From Arachnopeziza araneosa (Eukaryota > Ascomycota > Leotiomycetes > Helotiales > Arachnopezizaceae), in the NCBI GenBank assembly GCA_003988855.1, contig QYAI01000119.1, positions 25,593-89,592 on the forward strand: a DNA stretch of 64,000 nt, in the 5' to 3' direction. Below are positions 11,068 through 22,819 of the stretch, in pieces; position 1 is the first letter of the stretch; the number at the start of each line of letters is the position of its first letter. The position numbers were made by a program, and so were the translations under genes. The notes below the pieces were generated by a model. The model was given only the letters and a program-made list of their open reading frames with translations. It was not told where the DNA came from and ran no database searches.

Positions 11068-12807
11068 TCAGATAACCCTCCTAGTGAAGCCCAAGTCGTA
11101 TATGTAATCAAGTGCCTCGGAATTCGCGTTCTCCAACTGTCCCACTCTGTCCTTCAACCCTTTATTCTCAGCTCGCATTAGACCCACTGTATCCCAAGCA
11201 ACACTAGCATCTTTCCCTCTACAATTGCTGCACCCGTCTTCGCCCAGGCCTATACCATCGTATGGATCCTTCTCTGAACTTGATTCGGGAGTGGCGGTAA
11301 TAGTAGTGAGGATCTTTTGAAAGGTAGAGCGTTGTTGGACAGGCTTGGGCCGGAGGGGTAGTGGATGTGAGGCAGAAGGTGAAATAACACGAGCCAGAGA
11401 TGCTTGTAGAATTTCTCCGGTACTGATATCGGTACCGGCAAGAGATATGTTGGCTGAACTTGCGGAGAAGCTGTTGAGTGTGAGAGTTGGGCTGCGACTT
11501 CGGCTAAATACAGACTCTCCACCCCGAGACTCAACGTCGCTATCATCATCTGTATTAGAAATACCTGTGGAATTGGCACTGGTACGCCATTCCCGGGTGT
11601 TGGAAGTAGCAGATGCGATACCAAGATCATCCCCACTGAGCTGGGTGTCAATCGACAGTTCCGAACCCGACATACGCTTTCTTTCGCGGTTGGCATTCTC
11701 ACGTACTAAGGTAATGCTCTTCTCTCTAGCTTCTTTCTCGGCTAGTCTTGCCTGTCTCTCTGCCAAAAGCTCTCGCTCCAAGTTCTTGATCCTCTCCTCT
11801 TTCACAGAGCTTTGATGTGCTAGATCCTCGATTTGTCCCTTGAAACACCGAGCTCTTGTATCGACTTCATCTAGTTCATCTTTCATAGCTTCCTTCTCGT
11901 CGGATATCTCATGTAGCGCAATTGTTCTGACTTTGTACGCCGTTTGGAGTTTTAGCAAGAGACCTTCAGCATTCATAAGGAGATTCTTGAAGGCAGCGGG
12001 GGAGAAAGGATCTTCTGAACTTCGACCAGCAGGGAAGAGCGCAGTTTCGACATCAAGGGTAAGCAGTTCGTCGCCGTTGAAGTCTGCTGGGATTTGGACA
12101 GTAGTGGCCTGAGCTGGAGTTTTTGGTGAGCTGAAGATGTTGAATCTCGATGTCATAGTGGCTGGTTTGGCTGTCATTGCTACAGGCGATCCAAGTTGTT
12201 TTGGAGTATTGCTTTCCCTCATGGGAGAGTTCGAGGTCGAAGCCATATTTTCCTCCACGGCGCTTATGCGAACCGTCACCGGCGCAGAAGAACCGGTAAA
12301 CCAAGCTGCGAGCCCTCCTTTTGATTTATCTGCCACTTTGATAACCCCTCCTCGATCTCCAGTTAGTGTAGGCATGAAATCGTATTCAGTTTCCTGGAGG
12401 GAAGGTTCTTTTGTTGGGCTAGTCTTTGGACTTTTCGAGTTGCTTCGAAATGAGGGTAATAATGTGGTGAGAGAACGCGAAGGTGTATGTCGTATCGCTT
12501 CTGGTGCAGACTTCTCTTGTGTGAGAGAAGAAGGCGTCGTGAAGAAGGCAGGAGGCTGTTCCTGTTGATAAGATCCACCTCCCTTTGTTTCCTCATCCAG
12601 ACCTCCTTCGTTTCCAAAATCAAAGGTATAATAATCTTCCGCCCATACTTTCGCACTCGAATTTCTGCTCTCTCCTTGCGTATCGACTGAGCTGAGGGTT
12701 CTCCTATGCTTGCCTACTCGGGTGCTTTCTCGCTGCTTCGGAACATCGAGGTTGGCGGAGGAAGAGAGGATTGGAGTGGTGGTTTTCAGAGATGATGTGT
12801 TCAGCAT
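11068..12807 (-). CDS. Coiled-coil protein of unknown function
   Basis: Single exon of 579 aa with an ATG start. The first 250 residues are Ser/Thr/Pro-rich and probably disordered. They include an acidic aromatic patch (WAEDYYTFDFGNEGGLDEE). Residues of about 265-370 form a long charged helix with heptad-like leucines (AFKNLLMNAEGLLLKLQ, then ERIKNLERELLAERQARL), very likely a coiled coil. A further Ser-rich region follows. The last 60 residues hold a CSNCRGKD motif and end in a second predicted helix (LKDRVGQLENANSEALDYI). The pattern suggests a scaffold or cytoskeleton-associated protein, perhaps conserved in filamentous fungi, but I recognise no named family. Confidence 0.8.
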   Translation of the reverse strand: MLNTSSLKTTTPILSSSANLDVPKQRESTRVGKHRRTLSSVDTQGESRNSSAKVWAEDYYTFDFGNEGGLDEETKGGGSYQQEQPPAFFTTPSSLTQEKSAPEAIRHTPSRSLTTLLPSFRSNSKSPKTSPTKEPSLQETEYDFMPTLTGDRGGVIKVADKSKGGLAAWFTGSSAPVTVRISAVEENMASTSNSPMRESNTPKQLGSPVAMTAKPATMTSRFNIFSSPKTPAQATTVQIPADFNGDELLTLDVETALFPAGRSSEDPFSPAAFKNLLMNAEGLLLKLQTAYKVRTIALHEISDEKEAMKDELDEVDTRARCFKGQIEDLAHQSSVKEERIKNLERELLAERQARLAEKEAREKSITLVRENANRERKRMSGSELSIDTQLSGDDLGIASATSNTREWRTSANSTGISNTDDDSDVESRGGESVFSRSRSPTLTLNSFSASSANISLAGTDISTGEILQASLARVISPSASHPLPLRPKPVQQRSTFQKILTTITATPESSSEKDPYDGIGLGEDGCSNCRGKDASVAWDTVGLMRAENKGLKDRVGQLENANSEALDYIYDLGFTRRVI

Positions 12808-14698
12808 TGTGTCGCATGAACGTCTCGGTGCCCACTTTCCTGATCTAGGGTTCCTAGCCTGTCCGCCGCCGAGTCCGCCACTGAACTATATTGGTCTTGT
12901 ATAGAAACGAAGCTTGCGGCGAAGGCGAATATGGAAAGGTCCGTTTCAAGCTTCGGATTAATGCAAATCCAAATTCTGCGAGGGATCAGTGACAGGGTTC
13001 ACCAGCAGACCGTCACAAGAACCGTCGCAGGTGCGAGACTGAAGGTACAGTACCACTGAACGGTTGAGCGGATGGCGAGGAGGGCAGGAATACAGAGCTA
13101 TCTTGAACTGCAACCTCGGAGGTGGAGGGTCTGATCTCTGCTCTGCGCTCGAGCACAGCGACGGTGAGACCCTGATTCAGATCCCCTCGTGTTATCGATA
13201 GCGTCCAGAGCGGTGTGACAGGTTCTGGGTCGGGCAAAAGAAACCAGATCGGATGAAGACAATCTATATTTGTGTTCTTGGACAATATGGGTTTGATTGA
13301 AGAGCTATGAATGAAATGTTGAGACATCTCTCCTTATACCGACCTCCATATGACGGAGGTTGGTGTACTTCGTACCTGGAGAATTCCTTGAATCCGGTGG
13401 CTGGCCGACTCCACTCAACCACTTCGCCTCTTTCGCTGCGAGAGCTTTCAGCACCTAGGGTACGATCAGGTTCGCAACAACGTTTCGCAATGAATATCCA
13501 GAACTACTGGAATCCTGTCAACATGCGCGATGATGTTTCTTAGCATATCAAGTGCTTTTTATGCTTTGAGGCTGACAGCAAGATCCCTGGGACTGCAGCA
13601 CACTTCGGCTGTTTGCATTGCAGAGGATCTCAGCTCCGCCCAAAGGATAAGCACCTTGACATCAACTTTGTGAATTGAATCCTTTCTTATGCCTTTGTTT
13701 ACTTGCATGTGGAAAGGCATCGTGACCGTGTTGCAATACATTGTCGTTGGTAGCCTAGGACTTCGCATTTGTAACACAGGCTCAGATCGAGACCATATAG
13801 CTCGAATGTTAGTGTTAGTGTGCCCATCCAATTGTTGTGCTAAACAAATACAAGTTGAGATCAATTCTCCTGGCCAACCCTCGAACACGTAGCTAGGGGG
13901 ACTCCAGCTATGGACACAACCAAGGCTATTGTCGCCTGCCGGGCTGTGATCGGAGGTCCGATCTTGATCATACTTGAGATCATCACAGGAACTCAAATGT
14001 AACCTCAAGGAATACTTGTATATTCACGTGATCAAAACTTCGACGCATGTCTGCTGAAGATGAGATGATCTAGAATTGTCCGTGTAGCGTACCTAGTATA
14101 AGTCTTTAAAGTACTCTGTAGATACAAAAGATCAGGTAAAAGACCAAAGCGCAGAACAATCAAGCCATTCCGAGGTTCCGATATTTTTCGTTCACGTGAC
14201 CATAACTTTGGCGGTTTGAGGCGGGCAGGCATCATGTTTCCCTTTCGAAATTGCGATATAATCTCAAGAGCATAGGCAGTTCCCTTAGTAAGACACCTTG
14301 AGATGTCTTGTTTATCCGCCCACTTCAATCTTGCCACGTGAGAGGCTGAAGCCAACCGAGCCCTGCCGCTCCTTAGCACCCGTTTGAGATAAACCTTTCC
14401 CAAAACTCCTTCACAGAATCACGCCAACAAACAACAGAGCTATGTGTACACCAATTCGCGCAGAATTTCTTCCAGACCGTCCCGAACGTAAAGAGCCTCC
14501 AAGCATAACCCGATTATAACCTCGATCTTCATCCTGGATCCATGATGTCAACTTCCTCATTCAGCCTAGGGCCCTGCAAATATCCTCCCCGTTGCGGCAC
14601 TTTGATTGAAGACTTTTATTATTTATCCGTTGCGATGTTTAAGAACTATATTCTTCTTTTCTCGAATCACTTGCTCTTTCCGTCCAGTAGATTTGAAG
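12808..14698. other. Long intergenic stretch
   Basis: Nearly 1.9 kb without a supported gene. An open frame with a true ATG at 13327 (minus, 104 codons) has no domain or signal peptide and is probably chance. The stretch should contain the promoters of the divergent coiled-coil and S28 peptidase genes. Confidence 0.45.
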
Positions 14699-16666
14699 AT
14701 GTTTGTGTTCAGTCTTTTACTAGGCATCGCCTCTGCGAGCATCTCTCTACGAGCAAGGAGCAGCATTGAAAGCAGACAAGCAACTACGTATGCTGCCCAC
14801 ACAATTGATACGCCGGTATGATAGATACTCGAGTTTAGAGAAAGTTCTAACCGAGATAGATTGACCATTTCCCGCAGTCTGATAAGTATAAGCCACATGT
14901 CAACGGGACTTTCAAACAGAGATACTTTTTTGATGCCTCTTATTATAAGCCTGGTGGACCAGTTTATCTCTACATTTCTGGAGAAGTTCCTGCAGAGTAT
15001 CGACTCTCAAATCTCCAGACTGGGAGTGAGTCTCGACACCAGTTTTTAGGTACACGCGAATTGATGATTTGTAGTCATTCAAATTTTGATGCAAGCAACC
15101 AATGGACTGGGAGTTGTTTTGGAGAATCGATATTATGGAGACAGCTATCCTTTCAGTAATAGTTCAACGGACAATTTACGATACCTGACCAACGAACAGA
15201 GTATGTTGGACCAATGGCCCTCTGGATGATCTAACTCAATGCAGCCATCGCCGACAATGCTTATTTCGCTCAGCATGCAACATTCCCAGGCATAAATGCC
15301 TCTCTTACGGCTCCCGGGACACCATGGGTGCTTTATGGGGGAAGTTTAGCTGGCGGCGAAACAGCTTTCTCTATCAAAAGTCATGGAGATATTCTCTACG
15401 GAGGAATTGCTGCTAGTGCGCCGTCACACGCTGTGCTCGGATACCCTGAATGGTGAGTGCAACCTGAAAGAATGAGGTCCGATTAACCATCCGCTAAACC
15501 ACATTAGGTACGCTCCCATTCAAAAATACGCCCCATCGGACTGTGTAGCAAGCATCAATGGGATCATTGAGAAGATCGACGCTCTTGTAGCAACAGGAAA
15601 TGCTGCTGCAATCACACAGCTGAAAAGCATCTTTGGTCTGGAGAATTTAGTGGATATTAGAGACTTTGCAATGACCATCGCATTTCCTCGTATGTTCCAC
15701 CCCGAATTCCAAGTCGCGAGCTAATACAGAGGAGTGGGAGGACCGATGGATTATCCCACATCAACATGGCAGGAGCTCCTTTGGGATCCAAAAAGAAGCC
15801 CACCAGACTTTTTTAACTTCTGTTCAAATGTCACCAACATTAATGCACCTACTTCTGTCACTACTGTAGATCATGTACTGTCCAACTACACAGGTGGACA
15901 GCCTTGGACGAACCTCGGAAACTATGCAAATTATTTCAAGAAGAACATTTTAACATTGTGCCCCAGTGGTGAAGTTAATAGTGTCGACTGCTTTGGAACT
16001 CAAGATGCGTCTTACTGGGCAGATATCTCTAACTCTGGTGGCCGCTCATACCTCTATACAGGTGATTAGCTACACTCCTCTGGCTGTTCTTGCTGACGTG
16101 GTAGTTTGCACTGAACTTGGCGCTTATCAAGTTGCTCCCACTTCTTATCCGTCTCTAGTAATGAATGTATTACAAGTCAACTACACGTAAGTTTCACAGG
16201 TTGATTTTAGATCTTATTGCTAATACATGTTAGCCAACAATGGTGTAACTGGGCGTTCCCACCAGGAACACATTCTTCTATTCCACCCACTCCAGATCTA
16301 TCACAATTCAACCAATTTGGCGGGTTCAATATATCTGCTGATCGACTCGCTTTCATTGATGGTGGCAAGTGTTATCTCTCCTCCTTCAGAGCTAGACTGA
16401 TTATTTAATGCTCAGATGTCGATCCATGGCTAGATCTCTGCTACCATTCCAATTTCGCTCCGGCAAGAGTGTCTTCCGATCTTCATCCTTCGTACCTTAT
16501 CGCGGGCTCAGGTCATCACTGGGACAGCTACGGTATCTTAGATGTCAACGCAGAGCCATTATTCATTCAGCAGGCGCATCTCTGGGAGATCCGCACGGTA
16601 CAGGCATGGCTGAAGGGGTTTAAGCAATGGAAGCGAAGCAAGTCGGATCAGAGCGATGGCAAGTAG
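14699..16666 (+). CDS. Secreted serine carboxypeptidase, peptidase family S28
   Basis: Family S28 enzymes remove residues next to proline and act outside the cell or in vacuoles. Nine exons join in frame: 14699-14815, 14860-15025, 15075-15200, 15245-15452, 15508-15689, 15735-16061, 16105-16186, 16234-16364 and 16416-16666. The product is 529 aa. A signal peptide (MFVFSLLLGIASAS) leads. Family landmarks follow in order: DHFPQSDKYKPHVNGTF, GGPVYLYISGE, ENRYYGDSYPF, the nucleophile motif GGSLAGG (Ser about 170), HAVLGYPEWYAPIQKYAP, FIDGDVDPW and AGSGHHWDSYG with the catalytic His. The intron at 16365-16415 uses a GC donor (G|GCAAGT). The acceptor of the fifth intron is ambiguous: AG at 15731 or 15734 both keep frame, and 15734 restores the more usual leucine. 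It is a long-exon-poor gene compared with its neighbours. Confidence 0.93.
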
Positions 16667-17239
16667 ACACAATATGAAATCGGTCGGTTCCGGAGTTGTG
16701 AAGTGGAATGTGGTTTGAATAGTGGTAGATATACTGTCGTCGCCTTCCCTATTCAATGCCCATCCCCCGCAACGAAGCAGGATCTCCAGAGTGAAGATAC
16801 CAAATTCCGGTAGTATTGTCCCGCTTACTTCAATCCTTGTCCCTATCCGGCAGATAACAGAATCAGACCAAGCTTTTTGGGCAGGTGCTAGCGTCATCAC
16901 CGGTCGAATCGCGACGGCGCCTCCAACATGTGCCCCTGCAACGTCATTCTCGCGATCCGGTTGGTCAGTGCGACATTGAGGATCATCTACAGAATGCTGT
17001 TCTTGCTTAGTACTTGGTTTGGCGTTTCACTTCCAACCTAACTGGTACCTGTATCTGCCCTAGGTGGTGTGCAGCAGTATGCAGCGGGAACCATGGAAAC
17101 GCGTAGGACCTTCCTTTCGCAACATAGCTTGAGGAAGATCGATCCGATCCTGGGAATATACTTTAAGCTTAATATAAAGACACTTCTGAAGCCTCGCTTT
17201 GTTTACCATCATTCCCAGTTCACTCTTTCCATTGACAAT
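16667..17239. other. Intergenic stretch with RNase T2 promoter
   Basis: No supported gene. It holds the 3' end of the S28 gene and the promoter of the RNase T2 gene. Confidence 0.45.
17173..17178 (+). promoter_or_regulatory. Possible TATA box of the RNase T2 gene
   Basis: TATAAA lies 67 nt upstream of the RNase T2 ATG, a fitting distance for a short 5' leader. Only the match and the spacing support it. Confidence 0.35.
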
Positions 17240-18060
17240 ATGTTCTCAATCACCGCTGCCGCCGCTGCTTTTGCAGCTATTCTGCCTGTCGCAATTGCTG
17301 GGACTCACAAGACGTGCAGCAACAGCGCTGGCCAACTCTCCTGCAAAGGCACATCGACCAATACTTGCTGTCTAAACTCCCCTGGGGGTCTCTTTCAGCA
17401 GGTCCAGTTTTGGGATACCGATCCAGTTACCGGCCCATCCACTTCCTGGACAATCCACGGTCTCTGGCCCAACAACTGCGATGGTACATATAGTGAAAGC
17501 TGCGACTCATCCCGCGCCTATACGGACATTACCACGCTTCTTAAGAATGCTGGCCAGACTTCCGTCTTGGACTATATGCAAACCTACTGGGTTTCCGATT
17601 CCGAGAGCAACGAGGCGTTCTGGGAGCATGAGTGGTCGACACATGGCACATGTATCTCGACCCTGGAGCCATCTTGTTACACCAGCTACACCAAAGGCGA
17701 GGAGGCTGTAGATTTCTTTGTAAAGGTCGTGTCTTTGTTCAAGGCGCTCCCTACATATACCGTAAATATTCATTCTTATTGACCCTTCAATTCCATGCTG
17801 AAGGCAAGTCATAGTGGCTCAAAAACGCCGGCATCACTCCCTCGTCCTCAAAGACCTACAAGCTATCAGCCATCAACGCAGCCTTGGAAGCAGCATTCGG
17901 CGCACCAGTCATTCTTCTCTGTGATGATACCAATGTTATTTATGAGATCTACTATGGTTACAATGTTGAGGGTTCATTGACAAATGGTACCTTTGTCCCA
18001 ACTGTGGATACTGGTTCAAAGACCAACTGCCCAGCTACTGTCAAATATCCCCCTAAATAG
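17240..18060 (+). CDS. Secreted ribonuclease T2
   Basis: Cuts single-stranded RNA with little base specificity, giving 2',3'-cyclic then 3'-phosphates. Exons are 17240-17761 and 17815-18060, with a 53-nt intron in phase 0; the product is 255 aa. A signal peptide of about 20 residues (AAAAAFAAILPVAIA) is followed by a cysteine-rich start with CCLNSPGG. Both active-site signatures are present: CAS I as TIHGLWPNNC (His73), and CAS II as FWEHEWSTHGTC (about 127-138) with both histidines and the glutamate. The C-terminal part contains ILLCDDTNVIYEI, a usual T2 element, and ends without the extra carbohydrate-binding domain found in some fungal members. The upstream in-frame ATG at about 17069 would spoil the signal peptide, so 17240 is chosen. 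Likely role: extracellular phosphate and nitrogen scavenging. Confidence 0.95.
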
Positions 18061-18325
18061 GTCAGTCTCTTTTGGATTCTATATAATTGTTAGTCTCGAC
18101 TGACTAGTTCGTTGGATAGATGGGGTCCACATTTGGAGGCAGCCAAGATTAGTCGCATGCTTGGATTCACAGAAGTTTGTTATTTACCAGAATCTGACTG
18201 ATTTGCTTGTACTGTCTCCGTTGGGTAGGGAACTTCGCTTCTTGACAAAGAGCCTGGCTCTCATTTAAAAAACAATTATTTCCCAGAGACTTTCTCACTG
18301 CGTAAAAATCGTTCTGTGATAATGA

Positions 18326-19054
18326 CTACCAAGCTCCGTCCACCTCCGCAACTTCAGTGTACCATATGAGCAAGTTTCGCCCTTCAAAATTTGGCATATT
18401 CAATTCCGACTCCCCCAACGGCCTCACCGATGAACTCTCTGTTAGCTTTCTTTCAATTCCCCCCATCTCTCGAGCACGGATTAACCGTTCAAATATAGAG
18501 TTGAGAGTCTTGATGTATGCGTCTCGGATTGCCACCATTACTCTGAGACGGTTCTGATCATCGGCTCCCGCGTTGTTGAAAGCTTCCAAAACATTATCGT
18601 TTAACTCCGACCTCCATTCCAGCTCCAAAGCTTGGATGCATGTACTGCGCTGTTGCATTCTTTGCCACAACTTTTCCTTGATAGGGCGGAAACCATTCGC
18701 TGGACCTGACACGGAATCCTGAGATACAAGTTCCAGCCAAGTGTTAGCACCGGCATATGAATATTGGAGATAGCGCGCGAGGTCTGAATTTTGCTTCTCC
18801 AGCCTCGAAACGGCTGATGACTGGCCTGTAATCGAAGGCTTTGGTATTTCAGCGTCTTTCTGGATGAGTCTGATCCCCCACCAAACAGCAAGCTTGTCAT
18901 TGGGAATGTGGACTAGCCCAGGAACACCAGCCTTGATCTTTGTACAGTAATGATCAAACCCCAGACCATGATCGTGCTGCATCTGACTGTGATATTGCTG
19001 TAATCCGTCTCTGAGTCGGGCGTTGATAGGGTGGCTCTGCGCATATTGTGCCAT
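18326..19054 (-). CDS. Hypothetical protein, 242 aa
   Basis: Not recognised. Single exon with an ATG start, helical and moderately charged. It contains a Trp-rich patch (NDKLAVWWGIRLIQKD, about residues 53-68) and a long predicted helix near the end (DQNRLRVMVAIRDAYIKTLNSIF). No signal peptide or membrane segment is visible. The open frame is long with sensible codon use and an even composition, so I regard it as real. It is divergent from a weak open frame on the plus strand and lies 265 bp downstream of the RNase T2 gene, tail to tail. Confidence 0.6.
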   Translation of the reverse strand: MAQYAQSHPINARLRDGLQQYHSQMQHDHGLGFDHYCTKIKAGVPGLVHIPNDKLAVWWGIRLIQKDAEIPKPSITGQSSAVSRLEKQNSDLARYLQYSYAGANTWLELVSQDSVSGPANGFRPIKEKLWQRMQQRSTCIQALELEWRSELNDNVLEAFNNAGADDQNRLRVMVAIRDAYIKTLNSIFERLIRAREMGGIERKLTESSSVRPLGESELNMPNFEGRNLLIWYTEVAEVDGAW

Positions 19055-19813
19055 TGAGCCTTTCTATTGTCCAAGCAGTATAGACCATGTTACCACGCGG
19101 AGCTTAATGATGCACCTCATACAAATAATCTGGCTAAGAATCTGGTTTTCAGAGTAAGATGTTTTCTTTGGATTACGCCGAATTGGACGAGGAGGTGGCT
19201 GGTGAAATGGAATCAATTGTGGAAGGAGCCAGTGGCAGTCCCAGTCTCGAACACTATAGCGCTCTGCGAAGAGAACATCACATTTCCAAGTTCATTTACG
19301 TTGCTCAAATTACAAATGGCAGACTTTACTGTAGAGTCTTTACATCGACAAGCTCTTTTCATTTCTCAGTGACGTCTTTGAAATTAGACATTTGGATTCT
19401 TTACTGTTCCATTTCTTCGCCGATATAACGCTGCGGGATCTTGACACGAAAACACACTTAACTAGTTCATTTTTCACATTTCTCCATCTCAGAGATTAAA
19501 TGACGTTTTATATTATTCCTGTGAGTCACTGAGCAAACCTTTTTGCGTTCCACGATAGTCTTAGGACTAGAGTATAGGTAAAAATGTCCACGCCTGGCTA
19601 GTCATTTGAAGCCGCTTCAACTTAGTCAAACCATCTAAGGGAGTGAGAGAATATAAGATGCATCCCCTCTGCCTCTTGCTCTTGAATTCCTTCTCCCAGT
19701 CAAGCACTCAAGATCCAGCAACAGCATCGACATTCGCTACGATATAAACTCCAACAACGCCAACTCAAAGTTCAAAGCCTCACCAATAACACAATCCAAC
19801 TTCTTTCGACAAC
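19055..19813. other. Intergenic stretch
   Basis: No supported gene. A plus-strand ATG frame at 19159-19428 (89 codons) starts with an acidic stretch (MFSLDYAELDEEVAGEMES) but has no further support. Confidence 0.45.
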
Positions 19814-20443
19814 ATGTCTTCTCCCGAGTATCTGGCTCCCCGTAACCGCACCACCCGGGCTCAGCGAGTGTTAACCCTCCCATCAGTGCGGTACCAGCTG
19901 CACCACAACGACTACGAAAATCCCAGGATCAGCCCGGACGACCACAGCACCGAGACTTCTGATGCCAGCAGAGGGAATAGTAGGGATTCAAAGCCCGCCA
20001 CCGACTCGGAAAGCAACACCAGTCCAGAACCTAGCCGGATCACCAAGAAGAGCACGGGCTTGAAGTCTCGCAACTCATCGAACCGCACCAAGTCGACTCC
20101 CCTTGCAAACAACAGAAGGAACTCAGAGCCCAGCACATCTTCCAGCAGCAGAGGAGCTCCACAATCCAGCACCACGGGCAGCAGAGGAACCTCAAAACCC
20201 AGCACCACCACGGGCAGCAAATCGAGTGCCAGCACGCCACTCACCAGTACCAAACAGCCCACACCCTCACAGAGCGACCGCTACCGCGTGTCCAAACCCC
20301 AGGGGCCGGTGTGCCTCCGCACCGCGTTCCAGCAGCGCATCGCCGACAAGATGGCCCAGCTGCTGCCGCGCGCCCCCTGCGGGTGCCGGAACTGCAGGGC
20401 GTGGAGGGAGGCGAGGGAGCCGCCGAGGAAGGCGTGGGAGTGA
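19814..20443 (+). CDS. Disordered basic Ser/Thr-rich protein with a C-terminal Cys motif
   Basis: Not recognised. Single exon of 209 aa. The middle 130 residues are almost only S, T, N, R, K, P and G (for example STSSSSRGAPQSSTTGSRG), so it is probably unfolded. Both ends look more constrained. The N-terminus has RTTRAQRVLTLPSVRYQLH. The C-terminus has a compact PRAPCGCRNCRAWREA element with three cysteines after a helical FQQRIADKMAQLLPR. A short folded tail on a long linker suggests a binding or regulatory protein. The upstream sequence has a TATA-like ATATAAGA about 150 bp before the ATG. Confidence 0.6.
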   Translation: MSSPEYLAPRNRTTRAQRVLTLPSVRYQLHHNDYENPRISPDDHSTETSDASRGNSRDSKPATDSESNTSPEPSRITKKSTGLKSRNSSNRTKSTPLANNRRNSEPSTSSSSRGAPQSSTTGSRGTSKPSTTTGSKSSASTPLTSTKQPTPSQSDRYRVSKPQGPVCLRTAFQQRIADKMAQLLPRAPCGCRNCRAWREAREPPRKAWE

Positions 20444-21116
20444 GGAATGAGTCGGGATGGAGCAGGAAGGGAATTTGTAGATAGATTACCTGTGTTGGGA
20501 AACAAACCGGGCCTGGTGGTGTAGAGAATAGGAAAAGGAGTTGGATTTTCACGCCAGTATTGTGATTGAATAGTGTCTTTCTTTCTCAAAGTCGAACCTC
20601 ACTTGAAATTCTTAAACCTCTCTCTCCCTCTCTCTCTCTCCCTCTCTCTCCCTCCCTCTCTCTCTCTCTCTCCCTCTCTCTCTCTCCCCCCCTCTCTCTC
20701 TCTCCCCCTCTCTCTCTCTCCCACCCCCAAAACCCCTCACTCAAAACAATTCCTCATCGCCATCTCCCTGATGTCATTGCAAACAAAATTTCATAGGCGA
20801 GCCACCAAGCCCATGCACCATCTCGTCCGTGATGCGTCCCGGTGATGATAGCGCGGGAGCGGCGTTGGCTCTTCCGCGATTAGTCGAGTGTGTCATCTTA
20901 GCAGAGGGAGAATGAGGGTTGAAATCTTGGAGACGGATTCGCTTAGTGCAGTGGAGGCGTGAAGGAGGGACGACGCTACTAGTTCGCAGCGGTTGCTGCT
21001 TGGGTTTAGGTAAGTTCCAAAAATGTCAGAGTCACAGCAAGTTCACGATTACTATCAAGTCCATATTTTATCTCAGTAAAAATTATCATTATCATTGAAT
21101 CATCTCCGTAAACATT
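20444..21116. other. Intergenic stretch with microsatellite
   Basis: Apart from the CT tract listed separately, nothing was recognised. It lies between the ends of two convergent genes. Confidence 0.5.
20619..20730. repeat. CT dinucleotide microsatellite
   Basis: About 110 nt of CT with occasional CCC interruptions, a strict polypyrimidine run able to form triplex DNA. It explains the Ser/Leu and Pro/Ser repeats of the open frames that cross it. Confidence 0.95.
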
Positions 21117-22819
21117 TTACAACCCAATCGTCCCATCGTAATCCTCCCCATTCGTGGGATTAGCAATCGTATAATTCCCAAAGCAAGCCTCGGCATAATT
21201 GGCCAGCTTGACACTCTGACTCTGACTTGAGATAAAACTACTCAGCGCACACAGCCCATCCACTCTGCCTGACGTAGCATTACCACACGCCCCGCCACGG
21301 ATGGTGTTGAGCGGGATGATGCCATTATTGAGACGGATACGGATGAATTTATTTGTTGCGTTTGAGGAACTGTAGCCGTATTGTCCTGGAGTATAGGAAG
21401 TGCGGGTGTTACGCACAGGAGCCGGATTGGCGGAGGAGCACCCGATTGTCTCGGTTGTGAGGCGAGCTCCAAAGGGAGTGAGATTGGAGAGGATAAATTT
21501 GCGGTTGGGGTTGGGTGGGTATTGGGTCAAGGAAGGAGCGTCACGGAAGTAATCGACTGACATGGCGTTCAGAGTGGAGATGATAATGTCATCGTGGCTG
21601 AAGTCGGCGTAGATTCCCTGGTTCGTAGGGAAATCTGCCTGGTTGTTGTCGATTGTGTAGTTGATTGAAGAGCTCGAGGAGGTGATGAGAGTGTGATTGA
21701 GGCGGGCCAGGAGTTCAAGAACATATCCGATACCTTGGGCTCGACCTGTGGGATTGCCATAGGAGTAATCGTAGTAGTATTCCATGTCGAGGGTGTTCTC
21801 GAATCCAGCCCATTCATTTTCGGTGAAGAGTGTGCAGAAATCCGAGACCCCGATGTAGGCAATCTCATATGCGCAGAGGGACTGCATAGCGTACGTATCG
21901 TTCACATTGAATGTGAATCCAGCAGGCGCGTAAGCTTGGAGCCTTGCTGTTGCTGCACCGAGATATATCGGTAGATATTTGAAGAGATCGAGATCACCAA
22001 GATATCCGATTACAGCATCATTATCGTTGAGGCAGCTGTCATAAGATGCGAGAGTGTTGTTCTCGGTTCCTCCTTCAGGAATAACGACGACGTTGAATGG
22101 TTTGGTAGCATTGGTGAGTGTCGGGTTTGGAGCGGTCTGGAATGACGTGCCAAAGAAACCAAGTGCCCAATTGATTTGGGAATTGTAGATTCTGGACTGG
22201 CTTGTTGTTCTCAGTACAATGGGAGCACGAGCAGTCCCATTCGGAAAGCTGGCATTGTAGGCAACTTGACCAACGGTAGCATTATAGATGGTTCGGCCAT
22301 AGCTGGGAAAGATTAGAAAGTGTTCAGGGAGCTTGATGAGTTGGCACGAACCGATTCCAGAATTGAACGCCAGCTGCAACCTCAGTGGCGGCTCCAATGC
22401 CCGTGAGCAAGCCGGTATCTGGGAATTGAATATGGTAAGTGTTCAGGAAAGTGAGTGGCCCTGTGAAAGTGCCATTCTTGAGGGAAGTAAAGTTGGTCAG
22501 CTTGGTAGCAAACTGAATATCGTTTCCGCCATCGTCATCTCCGCTGGTGGGAAATCGTTGGGCATGACGATGTAGGACTTGGGCGGATTCCTAGACATCT
22601 GTGAGCTCGGAACAAAGCAGACAGGAAAGGGGAGCTTACGACTTGACACCCATCTGGGAGACCGGTATATGCAACGCCAAAGTAGTTCTCGGCGTTGTCA
22701 TGGTATGGAGTGACTTGGCCAAAATACTTTTGGATTTGGGTGATGTCGGTGAGGAGATCATCTTGAGCCTGAACAGCAAGAGCAGAAACAAGGACTACGA
22801 GTTTGAGGGACCGCATCAT
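21117..22819 (-). CDS. Secreted histidine acid phosphatase (phytase-like)
   Basis: Histidine-type phosphatases release phosphate from monoesters or phytate outside the cell. Minus-strand exons are 22819-22640, 22590-22352 and 22302-21117, with two 49-nt introns; the product is 534 aa. The signal peptide is MMRSLKLVVLVSALAVQA. The catalytic RHxxRxP appears as RHAQRFP at residues 68-74. The proton-donor HD is in FSHDDIIISTLNAM, near residue 395. The size and many N-glycosylation sites (NATVGQ, NGTARA, NLT) fit a secreted fungal HAP. The second donor is GTTCGT, weaker than usual, but the join gives WNRYGRTIYNAT, as expected. The sequence does not tell phytase from a broad acid phosphatase. A CACGTG site upstream suggests phosphate control. 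Confidence 0.92.

Noticed and set aside
13013..13327. 104-codon ATG frame on the minus strand
   Set aside because: No signal peptide, domain or conserved motif, in a long gene-poor stretch.
14032..14403. 123-codon basic frame on the minus strand
   Set aside because: It starts at a non-ATG codon and shows no recognisable feature.
19159..19428. 89-codon plus-strand frame starting MFSLDYAELDEE
   Set aside because: Only the acidic start looks protein-like; the rest has chance composition and no splice support.
20566..20845. Ser/Leu- and Pro-rich frames across the CT microsatellite
   Set aside because: Composition is entirely explained by the CT repeat.
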